Positions 10,117-20,857 of a stretch of 64,000 nt of DNA are shown here, piece by piece. The stretch spans positions 4,342,501-4,406,500 of the forward strand of contig OU015566.1 in the NCBI GenBank assembly GCA_907165135.1, in the 5' to 3' direction. The notes under the pieces were generated by a model. It searched no databases, was not told the DNA's origin, and saw only the letters and a program-made list of their open reading frames with translations. This stretch comes from Oikopleura dioica. Its lineage: Eukaryota; Chordata; Appendicularia; Copelata; Oikopleuridae. Made by a program: the position numbers and the translations under genes. Every line of letters starts with the position of its first letter. Within the stretch, counting starts at the first letter, position 1.

Positions 10117-10463
10117 TTTCGCCTTTTTTCTTTTTCTGATTTGAGGCGAAAAAGATATCGCACTTTGGGGTTATTGGAATTCTATTGACATTTTGCACCT
10201 ATGACTTTTGTAATTACAGCGTCAGATTGCAAGGAAGCATGTGAGTTTATTGCTCTTCTCGAAGATTTTTTTCAATGGGATCGGGAAAGCTAGAAATGTA
10301 AATAGCGACTTTGAGCACTTTGAAAGTCGACCATTTGTCAAATATTCTGATTCCGCTGAGAAGAATAAGTCGACTAAAGAAACATCCGCATTCAATCAAC
10401 TTACAATTGTCGCCACAGTAGATAATTTTAATTGAGAAAAGCGGCCTCAGCTCGATCGAAAAA

Positions 10464-10939
10464 ATGATGAAAATTCTACTTATTTTTCTCTTTTCTGTTT
10501 CTTTCGCAGATACAACGACGTCGACGACAACGACGACCACAACTTCGACAACTACAACTACAACAACAACCACAACGATGAGAACAACAACAACAGCAAC
10601 GAAAATAACCTCTCAAACGCTATTTTCGACATCCTCGACATCTTCGATTCTAGAGACAACTTTGCCAACAGAAAGCATTACTCAAGCCGATTCGTTGACA
10701 ACAACAAGGAAAACCACAGAAGCAGAGATTTCAACTTCCCCATTAGGTAAATAAAAACAATAGTGAAATCGCTTTTTATGTCAGTTACAGCGACAAACGG
10801 TCGAGTTGACGAATCAACAACTCAATTTAATCCGTCTACAAAAACAACCCCTGAAACTACAACATTTTCCAATGCAACTTCAAACTATTCTGTATACTCT
10901 TGTCTTGTCATTTCTTTGTTTAGCAATCATTTCTTGTAG
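10464..10939 (+). CDS. Small mucin-like, Thr-rich secreted or GPI-linked protein
   Basis: Exons 10464-10746 and 10791-10939 (44-nt GT-AG intron, phase 1) encode 143 aa. MMKILLIFLFSVSFA is a signal peptide. Residues 16-60 are nearly all Thr with a few Ser, a dense O-glycosylation region, followed by a Ser/Thr-rich stretch. The C-terminus YSVYSCLVISLFSNHFL is hydrophobic and could be a GPI signal. Its composition matches the Thr linkers of the large protease at 52-57 kb. No folded domain is visible. Confidence 0.6.
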
Positions 10940-13142
10940 TAATATACCCTAAGAACAATAATTAACACTGTTCATTGCATGTTTTGAGCAATCAAAGACT
11001 TACTTTAAATACGAATATGAGACATGCTTATTTACCATTTTGTCAGTTCTGTCGTCGAAAATGAAAATCCAGTTTGTTCATTTTTTCAAAATATTATGGT
11101 CTTTCTTTAAAAATCTATAAAAAGCTTTCTTCTCTTAAATTTCGAAACTCTTCCTTGATTTCGCTCTCGATCGAAAATCTGATCATTATTTATTCACGCA
11201 TACATTTAAACGAGCAGTTAAATCGGCAGGAAAATTCAAACAAGCTCTGCATTTTCTGTCTTTCCACTTGAAGCCTTTCGCTTCTTCTAGGACTTCGACG
11301 ATATCTTCTTCACTTTTGCAGAGTAAGAGTATCGACCCCATCGGCCTCCGGTTCTGGACAAAACTGTCGACTAATCGCACTGCAATCTTTTTCTGTCAAT
11401 TTTTTCATGTAAGACAAATCATCAGCAAAGAGCCTCATTAGCAAGTCCCGTCAGATTTGTGTCTCTTTTTGCAACAACTGTAACCTGAAAAGTCTTTGGC
11501 TCACGGATGCGCAAGGCCAAGCGTGGTAATCACTGTTGGTCCGGAGCTGGCTTATCCGCGCCTGAGAAAATATCGAATGTCTACGTCAAGGTCTGTTGCC
11601 AGCTTCTTTATCCTCCACTCACGGCTAATCCAATTTCCAATTATTTCTGGAGACCATTTTTAGAGCCCGTTTCTGTCGCGACAACTCAGCTTTTTCCGAG
11701 TCAAAATATCAAAATGTCAGAAAAAAAATTTGAAAAGACCCTTTTAGGAGAAAAATTTTGCTTTTTCATTTATTTTTCCTCATTCTCGATAAAAAAGAGC
11801 CACGCAAACAAAGACATTGTTTGAATTTTCGCGGCTCGATAATGGCCAGTGGACATGCGATTCTGACCGCAGGAAGGGATAAACGGGATAATACCAAAGC
11901 ACGGATCAGCTGAAATAAGTGGTTGGTGCGTCCAACGGGTCTTATCCGATCCAAGATGACAGGGAAACTGTAAAATTGGCAACTTGAAATGAAAGTTTTT
12001 TTTTAATTCATTTAAAAAAATTATATTAAAATTCTTAAGATTATTTTAATAAATTTTAAATTTCGAAATTTTTTATTTTTGTAAAAATTTTATTCAAAAA
12101 ATCTTTAAAGTCTTTAAAAACTAGTAAGTAGCTAACTAGTCGAAATTCCATGTTCTTGTCTCCTACAAACTCGTGTTTTACGTGAGAAGAATCTGCCATC
12201 AATCAATATTAATTCATGTTCCTTCGTGTCAAAATGCTGGTCAAAAAGGGGCCGCGCTTTTTCTCGCTGATAAATGAGCTCATTGAGTTGGGTTTGTTTA
12301 AATTGAAAACGAGCGATACATATCAGTTTATTATACCAAGTAACTTTTACTTTTTGGAGCGTGTAAAACAAAATCGTTAATATTTTTTCCCGATTTTTTT
12401 AGCGAAAAAAACATGATTTTGCGAAACACAGATTTCCGAAAAATTCAAATTTGATTGGGGTGGAGAAAATTGATCGGAATTTTTCGGAGCAGCTGCTGAT
12501 TTCGCCGGTTATTTATTCGCCCAAGCAGGTTTTTTCGGTAAACAAATATTTCTAGAGCCATGGAGCGCGGGCGGAAGTATCTGGTTAGCAAGAGAATTTT
12601 ACATACGATTGAATTTGCTTGGCTAGAGTTTTAGATGATCAGGAAGGCGAATTGAGCGGCAATTTTTTATGCATTGGAATGCTTCCTTTTTGGTCTGGTC
12701 GCTAGAATTTCAAGAAAAAGGAAAAAAGAATGAGATTTGGCTTTTTTGATCGATCGAATCGATGAACCACAAATGAAAAATGGATCGTAACCAGTCGCGG
12801 ATTCAAGTTTCGACCCGACACTGAAAGAGTCTTTTTGAGTCTGATAAATCTACTTCGCGGTACTCGAAAAAAAAAGTGAATCAATTCTGTGGGCGCACGT
12901 TGCTATCGGCGACAAATTGGCTTGTTCGAAAATCTTTTTTTTTTTCTAAAAATGGTTGCTTCTTGAGACATTATTTTCAGGAAGTTGGTGACCTGGTACA
13001 GTATGACTAAAATTGTCATCACGTTAAAATAGGTATAAAGCTGTCAAATGAATAGAAAATGGTAGACAGATGTCGATTCCGATGGCTTGAGGCTATTTAA
13101 ACCGACTTTACTGAAGAATTTTTATACAGTCATTTTTGAAAA
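10940..13142. other. Gene-poor stretch without a resolved gene
   Basis: Open frames of 60-105 codons lie on the minus strand at 11186-11380, 11766-11982 and 12132-12371 and on the plus strand at 11507-11824. Some have splice-like ends (ATTTTACAG before 11966, minus strand). None could be joined in phase to another or matched to a family, so no gene is called. Confidence 0.4.
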
Positions 13143-13576
13143 ATGAGAGTTTTCGGGCTCTATTTCGTTCTTTTTCCTCAAATATTCGGATACAGAGTTA
13201 TGAGGTGAGACCCTTAAAGAAAGAGGTTATTTTATACCGACAAAAATTTTGCGTGGGCGATTTTTGGCTGCTGATTGGGCAGTTGGCCAAATCAAGGCTT
13301 CTTATTGGTTGAAAATTTCAGCGAAAAAATTTTTTGAAATTTGATAGAATTTTGTTATTCTTCATTTTTAGGAATGAAATCAAGGATATCCTGAAAGTCA
13401 TCTCCCTCGATGAGCAAAAAAACATCGAACAACTTGGTCGACATTTGATGAAAGAACAACACGACCACGAAGCACCCAAGTCAGATCACAAAATTCAGAG
13501 CATTTGGAAAACTGGCTCTCCAGAAATTCTCGTGAACCGATTCGGTTTACCAGTTGAGCTGTACAGAATTGTTTGA
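13143..13576 (+). CDS. Small secreted protein, unknown family
   Basis: Exons 13143-13204 and 13372-13576 (GT-AG, phase 2) encode 88 aa. The start MRVFGLYFVLFPQIFG is signal-peptide-like and the mature part is hydrophilic, with EQLGRHLMKEQHDHEAP in the middle and PVELYRIV at the end. No cysteines. The layout (short signal-peptide exon, phase 2 intron, one coding exon, family 2 element inside the intron) matches peptide copy 1 at 2.1 kb, though the sequences are not alike. Confidence 0.6.
13232..13345. mobile_element. Family 2 foldback MITE in an intron
   Basis: Contains CCGACAAAAATTTTGCGTGG, GGCTGCTGATTGG and GGCTTCTTATTGGTTGAAA, the left half and centre of the family 2 consensus. It accounts for most of the 167-bp intron of the 13.1-kb secreted-protein gene. 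Confidence 0.65.
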
Positions 13577-13920
13577 ATAAAATGACATTTACATGTGACG
13601 CAACGACATTTGACATGCTTGTCAAGGTGAATGATAATTATGAGAAAGAGTGATAATCGCAAGATGCAAAAGCTTATCCAGGATCAGCGCGTCTGCGTGG
13701 CAACATAATTCTAGAAAGCCTCGGAATGCGCAAAGGTCAAAAATGAGGGAGATGTTTTCAGACCACGAAACGGTGTTTTGCACCTTTACTTTTAAGCTAA
13801 ATATCTTGTATTACAATTAAGTAGCATCACAAGAGCAAAAACTGAAGGATTCAAGATGCGATAAAATTATAAAGGAAAATTTTATTGTACAATATGTAAA
13901 TCATGCAGAAATATGTAAAT

Positions 13921-14240
13921 TTATCTTGCTCTTTGTGGGACAGGTCCCCTTCGTTGTTCTGTTTCTCGAGTAAGAAAGTCGTCTGCTTGAAGCTCGTTAA
14001 TTTCCTGAGCGAGATCACGGTTCAGATCGCCGATAAAATTCAATGCTGGAAATTGTCTTAAAACATTAAAGAAACGGCCATCTGCAGATACATGAGGGCA
14101 AAGGTCGAATCGAAAGCATCTTCTTTCTGTTTCCCATGAGTATTCTTAATTATTGTTAAAGAGTTAACTTTTGAATTCATACCTTCTTCATAATTTTCGA
14201 ACAAAATTAATTTAATTATGGGGTCGAGAAAAATCTTCAT
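13921..14240 (-). CDS. Small protein of unknown function (93 aa)
   Basis: Exons 14240-14183 and 14144-13921 join across a 38-nt GT-AG intron in phase 1. The protein starts MKIFLDPIIKLILF and continues into a polar part with two cysteines (CFRFDLC) and an acidic/basic C-terminus ending GPVPQRAR. There is no clear signal peptide cleavage site. The ATG lies 20 nt after the stop of the 61-aa gene upstream on the same strand, so the two may share a transcript, or may be one gene with an unrecognised intron. Confidence 0.5.
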
Positions 14241-14259
14241 CACAAGAAAAAAGAAACCT

Positions 14260-14484
14260 TTAAAAAAAATCCAAAATATTGTAGAATTCGTCTAAAACAT
14301 CGTTCAGCTCCATTAGTGAGTCCATTATCTCCATCATAGATTTAAATAGAAGTTCCATTTTTCGGTAAATTTCAGTGAGCGAAGATCCAAAACTTTCTTG
14401 TTTTTCCCATGTTTCTAAATAATTGTCAGAAAATTCATGACTAAATGATTAACCTTTATCTCTTTCTGTAATTGAAGTATCCAT
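14260..14484 (-). CDS. Small helical protein (61 aa)
   Basis: Exons 14484-14454 and 14414-14260, GT-AG intron of 39 nt, phase 1. The product is acidic and Met-rich with a heptad-like helix (IYRKMELLFKSMMEIMDSL) and ends VLDEFYNILDFF. No family recognised. Its stop is followed after 19 nt by the ATG of the 93-aa gene, the spacing expected inside a trans-spliced operon of the type known in larvaceans. Confidence 0.45.
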
Positions 14485-17164
14485 TTTCTTACTATGAAAT
14501 TGTTTTTTTTTATTTAAAAAATCGATATTTTCTCTAAAAATGATCGCTGTTGAAGCTTTGAGAAAAGAAAAAGAGAATGGCGCCATGACCAGAGCCTCAT
14601 AAAATGGGAAAATGAATTGCATTTGTATCCTTTTCTCTGAGTCTTCAGAGAATCTTTACTTTGGAATCCCGCCCATCCATCGAAAAATCCAGCGTCTTTA
14701 GAAACTAGAAGGTGCAACTGTAATTATCCCATCGCTTCGGAATTTTTTCCCTCATTCTTGAGAAACTGGTTTCTGGAATCCAAGGAATACAAAAAAATAG
14801 CACACTGCCATCTTGAATCGATTTATCTTCCAGCTCATTCAACGGAAGTGTAGCGCAGCCAAAAAAAAAACGAAAAAATGAGCGATGAAGAAAGTTTTGA
14901 AGCAAAAAAGTAGTTTTGTTGTTTTCTTGCTGACTGAGTCAGATAATACCGAGTTAAAACGTGATAACCGACCGTACATCTTCTTCTAACACTGCTTCGG
15001 ATCCACTTTAAAAAGCCACGCCGCGGTGGGCGATTACTTTCTAAGCCCTTTATTTTAAAATCTTTAATCTATTATGGTTAGCCCTTTTTTGAGGGTAAAA
15101 CCTGTTTGGTAATAAGATTTTAAGGTAGATTTTCAGAAAAAAAATCAAAAAAATCGATTATTTTTTTTAATAAATATCTAAAAAAATATTTTTAACAAAA
15201 AATTTTAATCAAAAAATAATTTTTTTTGAGAAAAATAATTTTCTTTGTGATTAGTTCAATAAACAATTTTTCATCGGAACAAGCTGGCCAAATCTTGGAG
15301 TCATTTTCTGAACGTCTTGATTAAAATACCAGTCGCGAGAGCAGCGTTTTTGTGAACACGTCTCGAACAAGCGCGGCGTGGTTTTTGCTCGCACAGAATT
15401 TCTCGGTCGCGGCTTCCTCGAATCCCAAAAGGCAAGATATTTTTCCATCGATGCTTGATTCCATAATAGGCGGTTACAAAAAATGCTTGGTTTCGCAGAC
15501 AGGTGGGGAGCGGTTTTGGATTATCTTGGGAATAAAAATATTCAAAAAGGAAAAATGACTTTTTTCGTTACTGGTAATTATGCGATTTTTCAGAAAAAAA
15601 ATTTTCCGTCTTGTTCAATTTTTTCATTAAAAATTGTCGATAAATACATTTCTGGGTCTCGAAATGATGTCGATAATATAATCTAAGAGCTACAGTAAGT
15701 TCCAATTATTTCATCCCTCCGCGCGATAGGAAACGAAACTACCTCAAAGAGATCAAAGAAACCTGCAATTTTCGAAAATTGCCCCTGATAAGAAGCTTAT
15801 CCAGTATGCATAAACCGCACAATGTGAGCAAATACTCCCCACAGACTGCACTTGACGCGGTTTCCGAATTTCAAACAAAAAGTCAACTTTCTCTCTCTTT
15901 TTTCAAAGTTTTGACTTTTTGTGCTTTGATTTTTGAGTCAAAAATGATCTTGAGCTTTTTCATGAAAACTCACGAAATTGATTTTTTTTTGAAATATTTC
16001 CAGCTTTGTCGCCACTTATGACCCCAGTTATTTGACAAATGCCTCGATTATGACGACGGGCATTTCAAATTTGTCACAATTACGAGCCTTTCTTTTTTCT
16101 GAATTTTCTAAATCCGAACTTGCCATTCTTTGAGTAAGCAAAATTTTGTTTGGAGGATGAAAAGAGCTTAGCTCGTTGCTGGCCCGTTCTTTCTAAACGA
16201 AAAGTCCTCGCAAATTGAACCGGATTTGAGCTAGCCAGATCAAATTTAATTCACTTTATCGGCTTTTTTCTTATTCTTACGTCATCGAAAAAAATGGCTA
16301 GATAAAGGGTTTTAACGAAGGGGGGCACCTTAAAAGAAACGATGACTCATCTACTTTTTTCCTCAAAAAAAAAGCCGCGAAGCGGCTTCGCCAAAATTCG
16401 AGTCGAAATTAGGGGTCAATTTTGGCGAAGCCGCTTCGGGTTTTTCTCAAAAAGCCGCTTTTCGGCTTTTTTCTTAAGAATCCTGACTTTGATTTTTCGC
16501 TTCGGATTATTCCGCTAGAAAATCAAATTCTGAAGAAAAAAACCATTTTGTTGATTTGAATTTCTTCGAATCGAAACGGGAAAAGGTTGCTCTTTTTACG
16601 GAAATGTTTGGGTAGAACGTTACGATTGCGGTTCACGATAGTATCGCCCGGGTCAACCTTAGCGCTCTATTTTTAGAATGATCGCCAGAATAAGTCACCT
16701 ACGATAATAAAGGCTTTTTTCTTTTCTTACATCGGAATGCGAGAAAGTAAAATTTCAAGTCGATTTTGTGAAAATGACATGAGCCCGAGTGACCCAAGAA
16801 TTTGACTCTTTGGAGAGGGTCGCCCAGCTGCACGTTTCAGAAAGAAAGAGTGTTCTTCTTAAAGTCATTTTTGCATTTTTATCTTTTTTTTTTTTAGACA
16901 GAAAGATTTGGGAAGATTTGATGAACGAGAATTTTAAAAGAATTTCGCGCGAAAAAAAGAGCAGAAAATCTGGTGGTGACAAAGTGTTCAAGTGCTCGAA
17001 GCAGCTTATTTGAAATTTTCTCGCGAGTTCATTTCTCTGATAGAAAAAATGATGATTCTGTAGTTTATTTTTTTACGAAAATAAAATTTTTGTCAGGAAA
17101 CGGGAAGAGAGAGATAAATGGTCAAAAAATGAATTTCTCATTCATTTCATTTTCAGAATTTGGA
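14485..17164. other. Gene-poor stretch with one doubtful ORF and one repeat
   Basis: Mostly AT-rich spacer. It contains the doubtful minus-strand ORF at 15251-15448 and a partial family 1 hairpin cluster at 16366-16472 (AAGCCGCGAAGCGGCTTCGC facing GGCGAAGCCGCTTCGGG). Other open frames have no splice context that holds together. Confidence 0.4.
15251..15448 (-). CDS. Doubtful single-exon ORF (65 aa)
   Basis: Starts MEKYLAFWDSRKPRPR and ends MKNCLLN. It is more GC-rich than its surroundings and strongly basic with three cysteines. It could be a real small gene or chance; no homologue or paralogue is seen in the window. Confidence 0.2.
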   Translation of the reverse strand: MEKYLAFWDSRKPRPRNSVRAKTTPRLFETCSQKRCSRDWYFNQDVQKMTPRFGQLVPMKNCLLN

Positions 17165-17784
17165 CTAAAGAATGATGCATTTTTCGTTTGATTTTGATTC
17201 TGGCATTTGTTCGATGTCTCCAGCAATGTCTTGAGTAACTTCGTCTAAATAACTGGGCTCGCCAACCTGAGTCGAAAACATGAATCTTGGTCTGAAAGAT
17301 CAAAACGGCCAGAAATTTTAAAAAAGATTGAATAATAGTTTTCGGAAGCCGCTTCGCGGCTTTAGTTTTAAAAAGCCGCTACTCGGCTTTTCATTTTTGA
17401 TCTTTCAGACCCTGACTCAGGTTTTCTTTTCAGGTTGCCGAGCCTAGCTATATAATCAAGCCCTTCATTCACGAAACCAGGTGGTTCAGGCTTTTTCTGG
17501 GAATCAAGCCGGATTTTGTCAATATTGGCTTTTTTTTTGCGATGATAGCATTTATGCCATAATCATAAATATTTTTCTCTCGATCGCATTCCTGGATCGT
17601 CAAAAGAACTCACAGTCGATTCCTCTGAATTGCATCTTTCTCTACAACTACTTGAAGGAATCTCGCAAGTTGGCCTGTTGCAAGTTATTTCTTGGCATTT
17701 AATATTTTCCCTGCAGCTAGAAAGTCTCTCTCCACATGATGAAAAACAATTTTCGACGTTTTCTCGGCAACTTGAATTTCCCAT
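17165..17784 (-). CDS. Cys-rich protein with N-terminal myristoylation and C-terminal CAAX motifs
   Basis: Exons 17784-17592, 17528-17447 and 17252-17165 (363 nt) encode 120 aa. The N-terminus MGNSSC carries Gly2 followed by nearby cysteines, as in myristoylated and palmitoylated proteins. Residues 6-51 hold ten cysteines, several in SSCRE-like repeats. The last four residues, CIIL, form a CAAX box of the geranylgeranyl type. The protein is predicted to lie on the inner face of a membrane; its function is unknown. Both introns are non-canonical: intron 1 (63 nt) is GA-AG with TGCGAT at both ends in inverted orientation, and intron 2 (194 nt) is a complete family 1 MITE with TA-AG borders. The lipidation signals at both ends support the joins. 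Confidence 0.62.
17253..17446. mobile_element. Family 1 MITE that coincides with an intron
   Basis: On the minus strand it starts TAGGCTCGGCAACCTGA and ends in the complement of TGGGCTCGCCAACCTGA. The inverted repeats extend about 47 bp up to GGTCTGAAAGATC. GCCGC..GCGGC hairpins lie inside. Both element ends fall at the exon borders of the CAAX gene. Confidence 0.75.
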
Positions 17785-17967
17785 TTCTCTACTATTATGG
17801 AATGTACTCGGCTTGCGTTTTTGTTGACCTTGGCGAAAAAAACGGCAATACTGTTTACCCTGCAATTACGCTCAGGTGGCTTTTGGGCTTGTAAATAGCA
17901 CTTTTTTTCACTCAAAAATATTTTTTTCGCTTCTATGATTTATTGAGGAAATACACATATTGTTGTA

Positions 17968-18657
17968 TTACATTCTCAATTTTTCTAAAACATTTCTAGC
18001 TCCATTTCTTATCCTTTGAAAGATATTTTGTGAGAAGTTAGTATCGTGTTCTTCTTCTTCTGTTAATTCTTCTTGTAAGGGAGATGGTTCGGGCAATGAT
18101 GAATCAACTCTGTTAATTGACTCTGCGGCTCTAAATGGAGGAGGTGGAATTAAAGGCGGTCGTGGTCGAATTCTAGGTGGAGATGGTGGCGGTGGTCCGG
18201 GAAGGTCGAGAATTTCTTCGGCAAGATGCTGGTTTACGTCGCTTATGTTCTCAATTTCTGCTCGTTGTTCGGGTGATAAAAATGGTGAGGGAGGAAGTCG
18301 ACCAGCGCAGGGAGGTTTTGGAGGTTTTGGAGTCAATTTAGTACAATTTCGTAGGTGTAGTCTTATCTGCATATTACTAAATTCTTTTCGTTTACGCGGG
18401 CCACTGTGTTGAGCAGCTGGTAGCGGCGGCGAAATCCGATGATTTAGGATTGCATTTGGAACTTTTCTCAAAATTATATTGTTCAAACTTTGAATTAGTG
18501 GTGGAGCTCCCGGTTGCGATGATCTTGCTGATAGTGAAGGAGGTGGAGGCGGCGGAGGAACTCTTGTTGGAGGATGTGTTGGTGGTCGAGTTTCTCGAAG
18601 GTTACGAATTTCTTCGATTTTTAAAAAACCTTCATCTTGGAAATTCGGCTTCTCCAT
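17968..18657 (-). CDS. Proline-rich intracellular protein
   Basis: An uninterrupted 229-aa ORF from ATG at 18657 to the stop at 17968. Proline blocks PPTHPPTRVPPPPPPP (about 26-41), PGPPPPSPPRIRPRPP and LIPPPPFRA alternate with polar segments. The C-terminus has an acidic patch (EELTEEEEHD) before a basic amphipathic tail. No signal peptide or membrane span. Such polyproline could bind SH3, WW or profilin-type domains, but no diagnostic partner domain is present. The reverse strand's open frame is a shadow. Confidence 0.6.
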   Translation of the reverse strand: MEKPNFQDEGFLKIEEIRNLRETRPPTHPPTRVPPPPPPPSLSARSSQPGAPPLIQSLNNIILRKVPNAILNHRISPPLPAAQHSGPRKRKEFSNMQIRLHLRNCTKLTPKPPKPPCAGRLPPSPFLSPEQRAEIENISDVNQHLAEEILDLPGPPPPSPPRIRPRPPLIPPPPFRAAESINRVDSSLPEPSPLQEELTEEEEHDTNFSQNIFQRIRNGARNVLEKLRM

Positions 18658-19913
18658 ATTTCAATTTTTTCTCTGTTTCTTTCAGCATTAATGAAAAGAA
18701 TCGACTATTCTGAATAGTGCTGCATTCACAAAAGTCTATTCCCATTATTTTTATCCCCATAAAATCTTAATCATCCAATCTTTAGTACAACGCTGAATCA
18801 ATGCAAATAGAGCTCAGATTCTCTAAAGCGCGTCGTAAACCAATTATAACTCAGGGCGACCGTTTGTCAAAAATTCACGTCACAATGTCCAATAATCTAT
18901 GGAGAGAAGCCTTCTTTTTCCAACTTTCCCGGGCGATGAAGATTTTTTCACACATTTTTTCATGACACTTTCGAGCGAATTCACTTCCCTTTTCCTTTCA
19001 GCTGCGAAAACGTCCACTCAAAGTGATCCCTTCTTGATTCCCATTGGATCAAGCTATGCGACCTCTCTCGAGTCCGAGGGATCAATCTCTCGGCTCATTC
19101 GGATTACGAGCCAATCAGCGGATTAATGGCCACGTTCCCGGCTTCGCTGATTTTGTTACGTTTCGGCGAAAAGGGCTTTTGCCTCCAAAAGATTGACGAT
19201 TATGAATAACTGACGCGATAATAAGCAAGAAAGGTTCTAAAAAACGCTGATAAGAAAAACTTTCAATCTAAAAATTCGTCATAAAAACGTCGAATTGACC
19301 GATAACAGAAGCTAGAAAGAAGATTTTTGAGCAGAAAAGTCATCTTCTTGGAAAATTCCGGCAACGCGAAATTTAGGAAATATAAATATTCACGAAAATT
19401 TGTCTTAATCCGTGTTCTAAGCGGCTCCGAGCTTGATACAAACATCGATATTATGACTTCTTCCGCTCCGCAAGTTTTGCTATTTATTTTGGCGAAAAAT
19501 TGAAAGTGAGAAAATTTTAATCCAAAATAAAATAAAGCCCAGAAAGCCCTTTTTTCTGAAAATTCCGTTCTCCTCAAAATGTTATCCTTTTCCCGGTTTC
19601 TTTTATTTATGTCGACAAAACTAGAATTTTCAACCACTGTGATTCAATTCTCCTAGCCGCTGTTCATGTTCAACTGGCCGCAGTTGAACACTTCAGTTCT
19701 CAGGAAAATCAAAGAACGGGGACACGTACTAGGAGAGCGTTAGAAAGACCTCGGCGGAGGAAAGAATGACAAGTTATTTGTTGAAAGAAACGGCAGATGA
19801 TGGAACTAGAAGTGACATGATTTGTCAAATAACGGGGCGATCAAATTAATCCAACGAGGAACGATTGTTTTGAATGATAAGGAAGAATCAATGCTAAAAT
19901 TTTGGCTCGGCAA

Positions 19914-20086
19914 GCTGTGTAGAAAACCTGAGTCAGGTTCTGACCAGCTCAAATGAAAAGCGGCGTAGCGGCTTTTTTTAAGATGAAAGCCGCGGAGCTG
20001 CTTCGTCATCAAAAAAAGCCGACATGCGGCTATTTAATTGAGCTCTTCAGAACCTGACTCAGGTTTTCTACACAGCTTGCCGAGCC
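19914..20086. mobile_element. Family 1 MITE, complete copy
   Basis: Near-perfect inverted ends: GGCTCGGCAAGCTGTGTAGA at the left and TCTACACAGCTTGCCGAGCC at the right, continuing into AAAACCTGAGTCAGGTTCTG. Three internal GCCGC..GCGGC hairpins follow. This copy gives the best view of the family termini. Confidence 0.85.
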
Positions 20087-20261
20087 GAAAAGAGGACCCG
20101 AAATGATAATAAGACAATTTTTAGTAAGAAATCGTACTCCATCTGTTTTTCTTTTTCTAAAACTCGAATCTGTATATTTTGTCAAAGCTGTCTGAAGCTC
20201 GCAATATAATCCAGCTGAAACTTTCTCAAAAAACATTCGCTGGAAAAAGTGTGTTTGTGCT

Positions 20262-20350
20262 TATCTGAACCACGTTTTTGATGCCAGGGCGATTAGGGGC
20301 TCATCTTGAGCACGAAAGTTAAGTAAGCGTTTTTCGCGAGTAGATCCGGC
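20262..20350 (+). other. Possible 5S rRNA-derived fragment
   Basis: AACCACGTT, then TCATCTTGAGCACGAAAGTT, then AAGTAAGCG and GCGAGTAGATCCGG follow the order of 5S rRNA landmarks (CCACGTT, TCATCTGATCACCGAAGTTAAGCAAC, GGTTAGTACTTGG) but with many changes. It could be a decayed 5S gene, a 5S-derived SINE head or chance. Confidence 0.2.
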
Positions 20351-20528
20351 CGCTCTTGAAAATATACCCAAATTATCCGTAACAGAAGCACCTACCCGTA
20401 CTTGACGCAAGGTGACTTCTTTTTAGACTCAAAAAAAAGCTTGATTGATAATTTTTTTGATAAATTTTTCAGGAAAATATTGAAAAATTTAAGATTTTGA
20501 AAAATATTTTTTCAGAAATTTAAATGTA

Positions 20529-20602
20529 GATACCCTTAAGTTTTTCTCAAAAGATAACATCAGCCCGTTATGAGCAATTATTTGAAGAAATAAGGGTGTC
20601 AA
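20529..20602. mobile_element. Family 3 mini-MITE
   Basis: About 74 bp with inverted ends GATACCCTTAAGTTTTT and AGAAATAAGGGTGTCA. Similar pairs occur at 29.53-29.62 and 38.76-38.91 kb. Confidence 0.65.
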
Positions 20603-20857
20603 AAGGAAATTTTGAAGAATCTTTCTTTCAAAATCGATTATTTTGAACATGAATTATTGCCAAATTTTTCAGTATAGAAATTCGAAAACGAAAATTTCTC
20701 GGTTTTCGGGTTTGGTCAACCACGGAACCCTTCCATTGGATATTCACGTGACCGCAGCTTTGGCAGGCTGCACGTCAACCGAGAGATTTTCGTGGCCAAA
20801 TGGAGCCAAAAAACTCGAACTTTTGAAAAATACTTTCGTGAATTTCACAGATCCTTT

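Larger units (their letters stand above)
18658..20857. other. Intergenic stretch with elements, no resolved gene
   Basis: Upstream of the proline-rich gene. It contains a complete family 1 MITE (19914-20086), a weak 5S-rRNA-like segment (about 20262-20350) and a family 3 MITE (20529-20602). Open frames at 18899-19126 (+) and 19263-19637 (-) have no supporting splice or domain evidence. Confidence 0.4.

Noticed and set aside
17685-17915. Alternative minus frame (VEKWEIQVAEKTSKIVFHH) overlapping the Cys-rich exon
   Set aside because: It meets a stop and cannot join the exon that ends in the CAAX box, whereas the MGNSSC frame joins in phase.
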